From NCBI GenBank assembly GCA_037783415.1, contig JAZGTN010000064.1, positions 62,001-126,000 of the forward strand: 64,000 bases of DNA, read 5' to 3'. The notes under the pieces were generated by a model. That model was not told the origin of the DNA. It searched no databases and saw only the letters and a program-made list of their open reading frames with translations. The position numbers and the translations under genes were made by a program. Each line of letters opens with the position of its first letter. Positions within the stretch are counted from its first letter, which is position 1. This document shows positions 46,339-59,218 of the stretch, piece by piece. Source of the stretch: Leptasterias polaris. Its lineage: Eukaryota; Echinodermata; Asteroidea; Forcipulatida; Asteriidae.

Positions 46339-48060
46339 TATGTGTCCATGGTCAAAAAATCTAATTTGTTTATACTTTGTGGGTGGAAGGGCCTTGGGGT
46401 GCAAGTAAACAAAATTGACTTTTCAAATCATTATATAGCCTGTTGCCATGGTAACAGCTCATTTTGTGTTTTGGGCATTTTAGGCCATTATGGGGGTCTG
46501 AAAATCTGTTTTTTAGCTGATATTTATAACTCCACCCCACCAAAATGCAAAATTATTTCATCAAACCTTTTATATCACTACAAAGTATCATCCTTGGCTT
46601 TACTTGAGAGAAAAATTATTGCGATAAAGTTCACCCTTATGCTATTTTTGGAACTACATGTAGAGCATGTTTTTAGAAATTGCAAAATCGGTATTTTTAC
46701 CCAATTTTTGGCCCTCAAAATGTCAACTTGCCAGGGGTCTCAGAATATTTTCCGTTTGGTTGTGATTAGGGTCAACATTGGTCTATTCATACATATATCT
46801 GGTGAGAAAAACTTGGGCAATTGTATCCTGTTGTGACAGTACTGCCTCAAAAATGGACTTTTTTACAAAAACAGGAAAAATGCATTTTTAAGTGTTTCCC
46901 CCAGTTTGAACTAATAACATTAAAAAAGAACACTTCCATCAATCAGGCACCTTTTCCTGAGCATTATGTAGGCTTGTTGAATACCCCACATTGAATACCC
47001 CCCCCCCCCCCCCCCCCCAAGCATGTTACATTCCCTTACGAGTCATTCCGTGCCAACTCACCTGACGGGTTGGCAGGTTCCGTCTCAGATTTTGCTATTT
47101 TTGTTTGTAAATATTCCCCTATGGATGTCATGAACACTCACCAAATTTTAGAAACCTACTCCTTAACAATTCTGAGATATGACCCCCTAAACATTTAAGC
47201 CCCGCCCCTTCAAATTTACTTTTTGTGTTTTGGGCATTTTTAGAGGCCTATATCTACAAATTGAGATATGTAACTGCAAATTAATATACAGAGTACCTGG
47301 TACCCCATCAACTAGAATCTATTGTCAAAAGTAAAGTAGCATACATTGTAGGACATTTTTATATCAAGCCATACATACATTGTACATGTAGGTCTATAAA
47401 AACTGACATTTTAGCCCGTGGAATGATTTTTATTTTTTATTTTTGAGACCCGCTAGTGCTTAGGTGAAATGTCCGATTGCTTTTGTATTACATTTGGTTA
47501 TAAACTAGGTGTAAATGTGTAACCTGATATAAGGATAGACCAATCACACCTTTGATGGGTATTTAGCAGGGGTCTGAATGTGGGTCTGAATGTGGGTCTG
47601 GCTGTAAAATTGCCAAAAAAACCCGCCTTTTTCAAGTGGTTATTTGACAACATGGGACATTTCTTACAGATTTACCATTTTTTTCTTAAAAATACTTTGT
47701 ATCCAGTCTACTTGTGTGAGAAATTGACTCTCTACTCCTTCACGTCTGGCTGTAAACATGCAAAAAACGCCTTTTTCAAGTTGTTATTTGACAACGTGGG
47801 ACGTTACTGACAGTTTACAAATTTTCCTCAAAAATACTTTGTATCCAGTCTACTTGTGTGAGAAATATAAAAAAATGGACTCTCTACCCCTTCAAATTAA
47901 AAACAAAAATGAATATGACTAATTTAAGGTTATTGTTATGCGCACTTTAGTGAAATCACTTGTTTACAAAAGAGCTGACAGAGCCTGGACTTCCTGCAGG
48001 CATAGTTTGTACACTATACGGAAGTGTAGTGCCGCCACATGAAACAAAATCCTTCTCTTA

Positions 48061-50554
48061 CATAACATGTCTTATTGTGTACTTGTATGAACACAATAAC
48101 TATTGTAACCGACCGACTTATTCAAATTACTTGCCCGTCGGTTACGTATATACTTGCATCGGTTCGTATCTGAATACTGCACGCAATGAACCGTGGAACC
48201 ATGTGTAGCGGGTTGCTCGTGCCTCGTGTGGTGAGTGAGAGCCATTCCTGCACCACGAGCCACGGCGACAAAAGCTAAACCGTTTCGTTCCTTAAGTTCT
48301 CTTGGTTCAATTCAAATTTTGTGGTTCATTTTGTTGAAGTATTTAGACAACCAGCTCTAGCTTCGTTCCAACAACTGTTCTAGACATTTTGGGTGAATGT
48401 CTTGTGTTATTTGTGGGAAGTTATTTGCAGTAAATGAATTGGGTTATCGTTCACCCTGAAATAGAAATTTGCTAGACATGACTCGCAGAGATAAGAAATG
48501 ATTCGTAGTCTTACATGTACCCTGGGCTTACCTGTTTAGTGTATCGTATTAAATTGTGGTAAAAGAGAGGGTTGCAGGCTACAAATGTATTTGAAGGCTA
48601 TTCCTAAAAATTTTGTGTAAGACAGTACTTTGTGCGGCCACCAGTTTGGAACACGTGCAACGATTTAAATCGCACGGTCTCTGAAGTTTATTTCAATCAT
48701 AAGTTTCAATTTAAATCCAGGACTGCGTCCTGAAGAACTTTTAAATACATTTTCATTATTTATGTAGTTAGAGTGTTGTGTATTTATTGATTTGCAGCTT
48801 GGTATTTGATTCGACAATATTTCCACCACTCTTATAGAGGAAGGTGTGGATCATCAAACAACACCTTAATTAAAGGTACGGGCTAGATGTTTTATATGGA
48901 CTAAAGACCACCTTAATTATTTATTACAGTCACTTGATAGAACAAAAGTTATTTACAATAATATTTGTTCAATATACACTCGCAAGAATATGAAATGGTG
49001 CAGTTCCACTGGATTTTAGAAACGAGACGTTTATTCCAACTAATTAGAGGCGATTACATGCGTCAATGGAAATTATTGGTTGTGCTTTGAATAAAGTAGT
49101 ACTTTCTGTCGAACTTGAATTCGTCGTCAGATAAAACATGTAACGTAAGGGTTTCGGTAACAAACTTTGTTCTTATCCTTACAGGTGTTGTTTTGACCCC
49201 CATCAATTTACGTGTAGCCTAAACTTAACTTAATTTAAGTGAACTTTATTCGATCTTTACTTTGCTTTAAATTTGGAACTTTTTATAACAAAGGGAGGCA
49301 AATTATGTCCTCCGTCACTATTTATTTCTGATCATTGTTGTGATTTTGACTTTATTTAGTAAATATTGTTTTGGATGTAATAAAACCACCTCAGATTCAA
49401 ACAAACTTGGAATCGTTTCTCTTTCCAATTTCTTCCGCCTTTTTAGCTTGGTCACACTATCATGTACATCAATAAACATACATTATTATTATTTTTTTTA
49501 CCTTGACTGTCATTTGAAGATTGAAATGCATTGGAACTAATCCCAATCAATATACAATGATGTACTAGTGTGCATAAAGAATGAAAAGACAAGAAACATT
49601 TAACTTCATATCTTTTATAATTTGTTTTCAAACATTTTATACACTTTTTCCTGGATCCTTGGTTGGTCACACATCCCGCCCATTTCTTTTGAAGCTATAA
49701 CCATTTCAAAGTGCATTCTCTAAGGGCCATTCGGTGGTTTAAACCAGCTAAATGTGTTCACCTAGCTCTTAGCTTGCCTTGCGTGTTTTGGATGTTCAAA
49801 CAAACGATCTTTTAAAAATATATTTCAAACAATAATTGTGCGACTTACTCCGAAATACTTTCCGCGATGTGTGCCGGGCGCCGCCATTTTGGAATGATCC
49901 AATCATGCCAATCAAAATACCATGTCATCGGCCGGCTGGTGGGCGGAGCGAGGGTGCGAACATTTCAATGGTTGCTTTACTTATACGCTCCTCCCACAGT
50001 CTGGCCGGCCGATGACGTCGTAGTTTGATTGGCATGATTGGGATCATTCCAAAATGGCAGCGCCCGGTACTCATCGCGGAAAATAATTCGGAGTAAGTTG
50101 CACAATTATTGTTTGAAATATCCTATTGAAAAGTTATTTGTTTGAACATCCAAAACACACAAGGCAAGCTAAGAGCTAGGTGAACACATTAGTTAACACA
50201 AGTTCTAAAAATGACCGTTTGATCTGGTACTCGCGCTCAAAACAAGTGTTGGGTACCACCAGTGAATCCGCTTCTTGGCTCAAGCGAATTCGGGCTGTAT
50301 GCCAGCGAATTCTGTCTGCAGGCAGTTCATGTCATGTGCTATTGCGTGGGATCGATCCGAGGTACCGTAGATGGCCGGGCACGTTGCGTACGACTACGGG
50401 TGTAGCGGCACACAAAACGTAAAATATCGACCTCTTGCATGTTTACTTTAAAATATTTGCTTTGCAAAATTGTTTCAGCTTATTTGGAATAAATATATTC
50501 GTTTTAGATTGGTTAAACACAGATAATGTGTAAGTTTCATAAAAAATGAAAAAA

Positions 50555-50590
<36 letters not shown>

Positions 50591-50764
50591 AACCCGACCC
50601 GAGATTTCAGCATTTTTGTGTCGGTCGCGGAGGGCAACTCAACATTTTTTTTTTTTGGCCTTATAACGTATATATCATGTATAGTAATAGATAATGATGT
50701 ATGATCATGTACATACATGTACATGATAGTTATTGTTCACGTACATGTACACAAAAAGTGCAGA
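48061..50764. other. Spacer of the large foldback
   Basis: No gene recognised. It holds the palindromic element at 49.7-50.2 kb and a 34-base G-run at 50556-50589. Otherwise AT-rich and unstructured. A possible local hairpin (ctcgtgcc.cgtgtggtg / caccacgagccacg) lies at about 48211-48264. Confidence 0.5.
49746..50190. mobile_element. Palindromic element with promoter-like motifs
   Basis: About 445 bp, palindromic almost to the centre: aatgtgttcacctagctctt at the left returns inverted at the right (aagagctaggtgaacacatt). Inner arms carry ccgccattttgg (49881-49892; YY1-like), paired CCAAT boxes (ccaatcatgccaat, 49900-49913) with mirror copies at about 50024-50042, and a tgacgtcg CRE-like site at about 50013-50020. 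It may be a MITE or a captured bidirectional promoter. Confidence 0.75.
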
Positions 50765-52899
50765 TTTCTTTCATTCAAGTGGCGGCTCTACGCTTTCAGG
50801 GTGTACAAACTATGTCTGCAGGAACTTAGTCTAGGTTCTATGGCTCTTTTGTAAACAACTGGTTTCACTAAACTGCATATCATACAACAATAACCTTAAA
50901 TTAGTCATTATATTCATTTGATTTTTTTACATGAAGGAGTAGAGAGTCAATTTCTCACACAAGTAGACTGGATACAATGTATTTTTAAGAAAAAAAATGG
51001 TAAATCTGTAAGAAATGTCCCATGTTGTCAAATAACCACTTGAAAAAGGCGTTTTTTTTTTGCAATTTTACAGCCAGACCCACATTCAGACCCCTGCTAA
51101 ATACCCATCAAAGGTGTGATTGGTCTATCCTTATATCAGGTTACACACATTATACACTTAGTTTATAACCAAATGTTATACAAAAGCAATTAGACATTAC
51201 ACTTAGTCACTATACATGTACATGTGTAGGGGTATCAAAAACGACGAAAAATCATTCCGCAGCCTAAAAGGTAAGTTTTTACAGACCTACATTTATGCCT
51301 TGATATAAAAATGTCCTATGCTACTTTTGACAATAGATTCTAGTTGATGGGGTACCAGGTACCCTGTATACTAATTTGCACTTACATATCTTATCTCAAT
51401 TTGTAGAAAACACCTCTAAAAATGCCCAAAACACAAAAAGTAAATTTGAAGGGGCGGGGCTTAAATGTTTAGGGGATCATATCTCAGAATATTGTTAAGG
51501 AGTAGGTTTCAAAAATTTGGTGAGTGTTCATGACATCCATAGGGGAATGTTTACAAACAAAAATAGCAAAATCTGAGACAGAGCCTGCCAACTCATCAGG
51601 TGAGTTGGCACGGATATGACTCGTAAGGGAATGTAACAGATACGCTTGGGGGGGGGGGGGGGGGGGGGAGGTTAAAAGTCTGAGATTTAAGTCATCAAAA
51701 GTTTTTCATCAATGTGGGGTATTCAACAAGCCTAATAATGCTCAGGAAAAGGTGCCTGATTGATGGAAGTGTTTTTTTAAATATTAGTTCAAACTGGGGG
51801 AAACATTTAAAAATGCATTTTTCCTGTTTTTGTAAAAAAGTCCATTTTTGAGGTAGTACTGTCACAACAGAACAGGATACAATTGCCCAAGTTTTTCTCA
51901 CCAGATATGAAAAGACCAATGTTGACCCTAATCACAATCAAAAGGAAAATATTCTGAGACCCGTGGCAAGTTGACATTTTGAGAGCCAAAAATAGGGTAA
52001 AAATACCGATTTTGCAATTTCTAAAAACATGCTCTAGTGCAAGTTCTAAAAATAGCATAAGGGTGAACTTTATTGCAATAATTTTTTCTCTCAAGTAAAG
52101 CCAAGGATGATACTTTGTAGTGATATAAAAAGTTTGATGAAATAATTTTGCATTTTGGTGGGGTGGAGTTATAAATATCAGCTAAAAAACAGATTTTCAG
52201 ACCCCCAAAATGGCCTAAAATGCCCAAAACACAAAATGAGCTGTTACCATGGCAACGGGCTGTATAATGATTTGAAAAGTCAATTTTGTTTACTTGCACC
52301 CCAAGGCCCTTCCACCCACAAAGTAATAAAAAAAAAAAATGATTTTTTGACCTTGGACACATATGTCAAGTATTACGTGAAATGACTCTTAACGTGTTTG
52401 TGACAACAAACACTGTGTTTGTGACAACAAACACTAGGTGTTCGGGTATCGCTGGGGTCAGTGCTGTGTCAATGCGTGAGCTATTTCATTAAGTTGAACT
52501 TTGGTGTTATTACTGTTTTGAGGTGCGTAACAAACTACATACTTTAGCAAAAGTTTAAAAAAGCACATGATCAAAAGCCTAGCATTAATTTGATTGTTAA
52601 CGAGGTTTGCATGGACGGCTATTTTAGAAACTAACAAAGCGTTTTGTCAAAATCAGGTTGCGCGAACTTTGAACAGAGACTAGACAAGCATGTTTGATGG
52701 ACTTTGAACCTTGCAGTTGATTCAATGGAGTGAGCAGCCGCTCACCGTTTAACTGGTTTAGATCATGTATTGAGTGTGTATCCCGCGGTTTGACAGCGGG
52801 TCAATAAATACCCGTAATAATTGGTCACAATTTCAAATATTTGTAAAAAGAAATGTGATGACGTCATCATGATGTCAATTTGGTTTTATGTAGTCATTA

Positions 52900-53980
52900 C
52901 AGAGCTGCCAACATTGGTTTTTGAAAATCAGGAAGATTTTATTTTTAAAGTCAGAAAGACTCAATCTCAGCGCGCGTAACGACGATTTTTGCTGAAATTA
53001 AAATCAATATTCAAGTACAGACAGATATACTTTTGATACTTTTGAAATATTACAAAAAATATTGCTGTTTATGTTTTAAATGCTTTGCACATGTTTCTAG
53101 TTTTGAAGCGCTGACCTATCTTCCTAATCCTATCCTATTGTTGCCTAAATAGAGGACCAGCATGGTCAGACGATGCTACGTTTAAGTTATGTTCGATAAG
53201 AAAACATGTGAACAAAGTTTCCGCCTTTATTATGCTGTCATCTGTGCCCGATTTTCAAAAAAACCCTGCAATTCCTGGCGTGTTGGATCGTGCTGTTGTA
53301 CTACTACTATTTACGCATTGTTTGTCGGCTATGTGTCGCAAGATGTCATTTCGTCCGCCGTATTTCACTGAAACATCTTAAATACACGTGTTGCAGAACG
53401 CATGATTTTCATCCTAAGTTGATTTTTTATTACATGGCCATTCTTTGTGGTAATCGTCTCTGTATTTTTGCGCATATTTGATTTTTTTCCAGCGACTTAC
53501 CGGTTGCTCTGCAGGGCGGCGCCATTTTGCTTTATACTTCCAGCCTCGTTCCCAGTGGTGTTCGATCTTGCAGCGTCATTTGCTCGATCGTGGGCAGCGC
53601 GTCATAGCGATTTATACCACTAGTAAATCACTGCAAGCATCTCTTCCAGGGGTTAGTGACGAGAGGTATCGATATAGCGTGCTGCCCATGGTAGCGAGGC
53701 TGATCAGTGCCACACACAGCACATGTATGGATGCGCAGAAGACGAAACTGCGGTTAGAACAACTTTTTCTGCGCATCTATGGATGTGTTGGCAATTAAAT
53801 ATGCACGCGTGCAAACGTTATAAACACACACGGGACGGAGGTCAAGGAAATTCATAAATTTTATTATTTTTTCCATCAGTAGGTTGGGGATCCGGGAGAT
53901 TTTGACTGCTTGCGGGATGTCGGAAGATTGCCGTCAAATACGGGAGTCTTCCGCAAAATCCGGAAGAGTTGGCAGCTCTG
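52900..53980. mobile_element. hAT-like non-autonomous element inside family H copy 8
   Basis: 1081 bp with terminal inverted repeats cagagctgccaac and gttggcagctctg. TCATTA lies directly outside both ends; read as gtcatta(c/t) the duplication is 7 of 8 bases, fitting the 8-bp hAT rule. The equivalent uninterrupted site is seen in other family H copies (gtagtcaatataactgtcta at about 15000). A gcggcgccattttgc motif lies at 53517-53531. No transposase motif was recognised in the open frames. Confidence 0.85.
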
Positions 53981-54224
53981 TCATTATCATTGTCTATCTA
54001 TGCAAAGTTTTAACTCAGTCAAACTTTTGGTTTTTGAGATGCAAGGCTTCAAAAAGTAAAACTTAAAGGCAATACCATGTGACACACGATGAAGTCATCA
54101 ATCTGAAACTCCACACATTATGTTGTCTGCATAAAGGTTATTATGTATACTAATTTTGAAACGATTGTCATAAACTTCGCCACAGACATCTAGTAAAAGT
54201 GTATTTTGATATGTTTTTAACCTG

Positions 54225-54237
54225 CCGCTAGAGGGCG
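54225..54237 (+). promoter_or_regulatory. CTCF-like motif in family H copy 8, partly degraded
   Basis: CCGCTAGAGGGCG, followed by tttt instead of ct.ttg. The preceding cacagacatctagtaaaag matches copies 3-5, so position is conserved while the 3' end of the site has decayed. Confidence 0.4.
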
Positions 54238-56037
54238 TTTTCAGTTGTTATGACGTCACTTGTCCGCTTTTTGTAAACCAGATCCTTGCTGGATTATAAC
54301 ATCGTTAAAAACAACTTGAAAAAATTCGTCACTTTCAAATTACAAGGCACTTCCGGTTTCGACCGTAAGTACATGTAGAGGTCATGACATGTCACGCACA
54401 CAGTAAAAAAATGAAGACCTATACCTCTATATCAAGCCGCAAAAAGCAACCGACAGTCTCCTCATCTTGGTTTGATATAGAATTTTAAAGATTAAAATTG
54501 TTAATGTTTAAAAACCTTGTAATTTGACACCTGATGATGTTATCATGACGTCATTACTACATAATGAAGGTTTTATCAAGGTCCTAACATGGTGTAAATT
54601 TGAATTTGATCAGATTACAGAAGTTAAGATTTTTGCCGGGTATTGTATTTTTGAAGAATTACACAAAGGCAAACTTTGACCTTCCGGTATGACCGGAAGT
54701 AAAGGTCTTGTGAATTGAGTCATGCACACAATAAAAAATGAAGACCTATAATACCTCTATATCAAGCCACAAAAAGCAACCGACGGTCTCCTCGTCTTGA
54801 TTTGTCAGATATAAATTTTTAAAGTTTAAAATTGATAATGTTTAAAAGCCTTGAAATTCAATACCCGATGACGTCATCATGACGTCATTAAGTTTGTGTC
54901 GTCTTGATACTGAGGTTCAACTTTCTTATGAGTTTCAATGTTCAATTCAATTTCAATCTTGAGTTATTCCGTAGATAAGCCCCCCAAAACGATTTTATTT
55001 ATCAGCGCTATTTAATAAATATCCAACGAAAGAGGGCGCTGTTGAAAAATTTTGTTTCCCGCTGCCAGATCAAACTCACAGTTTAAACGTTATGTGTACA
55101 TGTACATAATGCTTTGTCAATTAAATGGGGGGGGGGGGGGTTACAAAATGGGTAAGTGTGCTTCATTGTCAGGTTTTGACCAGATGTTAAGGTCAAAATT
55201 TGGTCATGTTTGTGCAAAAGTTTGAGCAGGATTAACTTTCTACAACCTGATACCAAAATTATGCTGAAATGATCAGTAGTTTTAAAGATATGAATAAGAT
55301 AAGATATTTTGAAATTTTCAACTTCCGATTTGAACCGGAAGTAAGGTCAAATGTTGTACGGGTTCTGTGTAGCGTTTGTCGAACTTTAAATGAGCTATCC
55401 GATGATGTGTAGATTATAAAAACAAACAAATGGTTCATGAGTTATGCTTTTTACAAATATTAAACTTTGATTTATTATAATTCGATGCCCGATGACGTCA
55501 TCATGACGTAAATAGGTTTGTGTCGTCTTGATAGTGAGGTTCAACTATCTGTTGAGTTTCATTGTTCAATTCAATCTCAATCATGAGTTATTCCTTAGAT
55601 AAGCTCGAATATGTTTTTTTGAAGGAAAAAAAAGAAGGCGAACTTTGACCTAGGGTAACGACCCGGAAGTCAAGGTCGGACGATTTTGGCGTTAACTTTT
55701 CAAATGTTGCCAGTGTCTTGATCTATCTTATGCCCAAATATGAATACTGTAGTTTTAATATTCAGAGACATACAGGCATTGGCATTAGGGCACTTTTTGA
55801 GCTAAAATGGCTTGTAACTTGACACCTGATGACGTAATCGTGACGTCACAACTTACTCAGCTTCTCCTAGTTATGGTCCAACTTCGCATTAAGTTTCAAG
55901 TTGATCAAAGATTCGCAAGTATGCGTTTGCTTGTGGACAAAGCCCACTGAGAAGAATAAGCAAAACAAAGAAGAAGAAAACTAAAAACGAACAATAACAA
56001 AGAGTTGTTCAGGCGTAAGGCCCGAACACCTAACTAG

Positions 56038-57320
56038 TATTTATCGAAACAAACACTAGGTGTTTTGGTATCATTGGGGTCAATGTTAATGCGTGAAAAG
56101 TTTGTTGGTAGTTTTTGAAAAAAAATTAAAATAATGTTTGTAAATCTATTACATTTATAATTTTAGTGTACACAGGGGAAGATGTTATTGTTGCTAATTA
56201 ATACTGCATTGAGGCTCTAGAAATTGTACTACACCGCCCACAATATAAGCCGACACGAAACACGTTTATCGTGGCATCGTTGCATCGTGAGGATTAAGAC
56301 ACGATAAAGGATTAAAATGGATTAAAAAGGATTATAGTAATCCGATATCGCTTCCTAAGCCTCACGAAACACGATGCCAAGAAACACGAAACACGAAACC
56401 AAAGAAGAACGTGTTCACGGACGAGCGCACACAGAGAGTTGTTTACCGAGTCCAACGTAACAATGATTTCACTGTTGCCTGTTTCAAAGTTCATTCATGG
56501 AGTGAAACAATTGATATAATACAGGCAAGTTATAGCAACGAATTCGGTGTTGAATAAACCCATTCGAAGTTTGCAATCAGTTTTATTTTTGTAACCAGGA
56601 TTTTTTTTTTACGGAGCAAGTGTTAAATACCTGTATCGGTTGCGCTTTTTCCCAAAGTCCTGATGCCGTCCGATCTTCCCAAATCGAAGTGTTGCAATGC
56701 GTCAATAGTAGCCACGCCTGTCGGGTATATAAACCGGCTCTAGCTTTTGCTGACCGCTACACAGACTAAATGAACGTCCTATTTAAAAAACAACCTCTTA
56801 ACGCCGTCGGTCGCCTTTTCAGTTTCAATGAGAAACCTTTCCCCCAGTTGCCAATGATTAAATAAAACATCTTTTCTACCCTAACGAAGCCGACAGTTAA
56901 ACAATCCTTTCCTTTATTTCAGCAGCCCCAGACACTATCCAGGCCTGACCTGGGAGACAGATCGACACTCCAATTGAGATCCAATTACTCTTATCTTATC
57001 ATCTGCAGTTTGTTATACAATTGTTTTAGTTTGTAATACTCTTGCTTCACTCAAAAGACAAGCCGCGAGCGCGGTGTCTCTGTGTGGTGTTGTGTCCTGG
57101 TTTTGGGTGTTGTGTAGTCTTTTTTAAACCTGAAAAGTGTGTTGACACCTGCTGGCTTTCAAATTGGGCGCATAAGAACCCGGTCAACAGGCAGGCCATT
57201 CAGTGTTGACAGCACTTTTGAAACCCGGCATCCCACTATGGGGGGAAATGTTTAAATGGTCTTATACTTTGTAACTAAGGGTAATAGTTTGCAAATCAAT
57301 ACAAATATTGTAGCCTGTGG
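56038..57320. other. Family H start fragment, then unassigned sequence
   Basis: Directly after copy 8 a new start occurs (tatttatcgaaacaaacact, aggtgttttggtatcattgg) and follows copy 7 to about 56230, then stops. 56240-56420 has repeated cacgaaacacg motifs in both orientations. From there to 57320 no gene or repeat was recognised. Confidence 0.5.
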
Positions 57321-59218
57321 GAATTAAGTCCGACTTCCATCTTAATAATAATAACATGCCGTTGTGAGACGTTTGCATATTGGCGAATTATTTTAAAATG
57401 GGTTAGAAATTAAGTCCGACTTCCATCTTAATAATATTGCCGTTGTGGGACGTTTGAATATTTTCAAAAAGGGTCAGAAATTAAGTCCGACTTCCATCTT
57501 AATAATTAATAACATTGCCGTTGTGGGACGTTTGCATATTGGTGAATATTTTCAAAAAGTGTAAATACGTCAGACTTTCGTCTGATTAATAATATTGCCG
57601 TTGTTGAACATTTGCAGCTAGGAGAATGTTTTCAAAAAGGCTCAGAAATTAAGTCCGACTTCCATCTTAATAATAATAACATTGCCGTTGTGGGACGTTT
57701 GCATATTGGTGAATATTTTCAAAAAGTGTAAATACGTCAGACTTTCGTCTGATTAATAATATTGCCGTTGTTGAACATTTGCAGCTTGGAGAATATTTTT
57801 AAAAAGGGTCAGAAAGTCCGACTCGGTGCATTTATCTTATTAATATAATAATATTGCCGATACTGAACAATTGCATCTTGGATAATTTGTTTGTTGCTTT
57901 AGTGGTCAGAATGTCCGACTTCCATCTGATTATTAACAAAAATGGCCGTAGTGGAACATTTGCTTTAGTAGAATATTTTCAAAAAGCTTAAGAAAGTCTG
58001 ACTTCCGTCTTATTGAAAATATTGCCGTTGTGGAACGTTTGCATTTTGGAGAATATCATTTTAATGGTAAGAATGTCCGAACCCCATCTTAATAATAATA
58101 TTGCCGTTGTGGGGACGTTTGCATATTGGCGAATATTTTCAAAAAGGTTCAGAAATTAAGTCCGACTTCAAGCTTAATAATAACATTGCCGTTGTGGGAA
58201 GTTTGCGTATTGGCGAATATTTTCAAAAAGTGTAAATAAGTCAGACTTCCGTCAGATTAATAATATTGCCGTTGTGGAACATTTACAGCTTGGAGAATAT
58301 TTTTAAAAGGAGATAATAATATCCGAATCAGGGCCTACATCTTATTAATATCATAATATTGCCGATATGGAACAACTGCATCATGGAGAACTTGTTTGTC
58401 GTTACTGGTCAGAATAACCGGCTTCCATCTGACTAACAAAATTGCCGTTGTGGAACATTTTCTTTAGTAGAATATTTTCAAAAGGTTAAGAAAGTCTGAC
58501 TTCCGTCTTATTAAAACTAATGCCGTTGTGGAATGTTTGCCTTTTAGGGAACATTGTTTTAATGGTAAGAATGTCCGAACCCCATCGTATTAATAGTATT
58601 GCCGTTGTTGAACATTTGCATATTGGAGAATATTTTCAAAAGTGTCGGAACTTAAGTTATCTTAATAATAACATTGCCGTTGTGGAACGTTTGCATATTG
58701 GTGAATATTTTTCAAAAAGTGTAAATAAGTCTGATTAATAAAATTGCCGATGTGGAACATTTGCATATTTTTAAAAGGGTTTTAAGAAAGTCCAACTTCT
58801 ATTTTACCAATAATATTGCCGTTGTCTGATGTTTTGCTATTTATAAAATTACAAATCTAATTTCTCTGTTCCGGGACGGACGGGATATTCATCTATGAAG
58901 ATTTGAAGCTTCTCTAACTTTGTTCTGCTTTATGTGTTGTTGCGTTGTTTTTTCAATTATGCTGTTCTGATGACTCATGGCAATTTAAAATCAAATTGTT
59001 GCTGGCAACCAGTGGTGTGAGGAAGTTTGCCATAAAACCTTTCGACGTCTTTTTTTATACAGCCCCACAGACAATGCACGCCAGGATGGGTTTTGTAAGG
59101 TGTGGGTCTGCCATTGTTGCAAGCTTTGAACAAGAGATTACGCAAGAATAGTCAGCTAAACCACAACGAAGGTGCGAATACAGTGCTGAAGAGCTTGTTG
59201 TTGAAGGTTTTTTTTTTT

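Larger units (their letters stand above)
44819..52388. mobile_element. Large foldback element flanked by TTAA
   Basis: The left arm (44819 to about 48060) and right arm (about 50765 to 52388) are inverted copies with high similarity throughout; landmarks are ttccgtgccaactcacctga (47045) and the gtgggtggaagggccttggg block (46379 left, 52310 right). Outer ends are gagtaatttcatgtaa and its near-complement tacgtgaaatgactc, with TTAA outside each. Spacer is about 2.7 kb. C- and G-runs near 46997-47019 and 51649-51669 are mirror images. The left arm has been lengthened by a 1.49-kb insertion. Open frames shared by the arms are broken in one arm, and no transposase was recognised. Confidence 0.85.
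52413..56037. repeat. Family H repeat, copy 8 (longest copy)
   Basis: Opens with gtttgtgacaacaaacac and aggtgttcgggtatcgctgg. It passes the agcctagcatt segment (52577), the CTCF-like site (54225) and two rounds of the ggaagtaaaggtc / gatgacgtcatcatgacgtc block. It closes with a GAA-rich tract, acgaacaataacaa, a hairpin at 56003-56031 (agttgttcaggc ... cccgaacacct) and aactag. A hAT-like insertion accounts for 1.08 kb. G-run at about 55127-55140. Confidence 0.78.

Noticed and set aside
46156..46836. A 226-codon open frame across the join of the TA element and the foldback arm
   Set aside because: It crosses a transposon boundary, and the matching right-arm sequence has the frame broken. Similarity between the arms comes from the inverted duplication.
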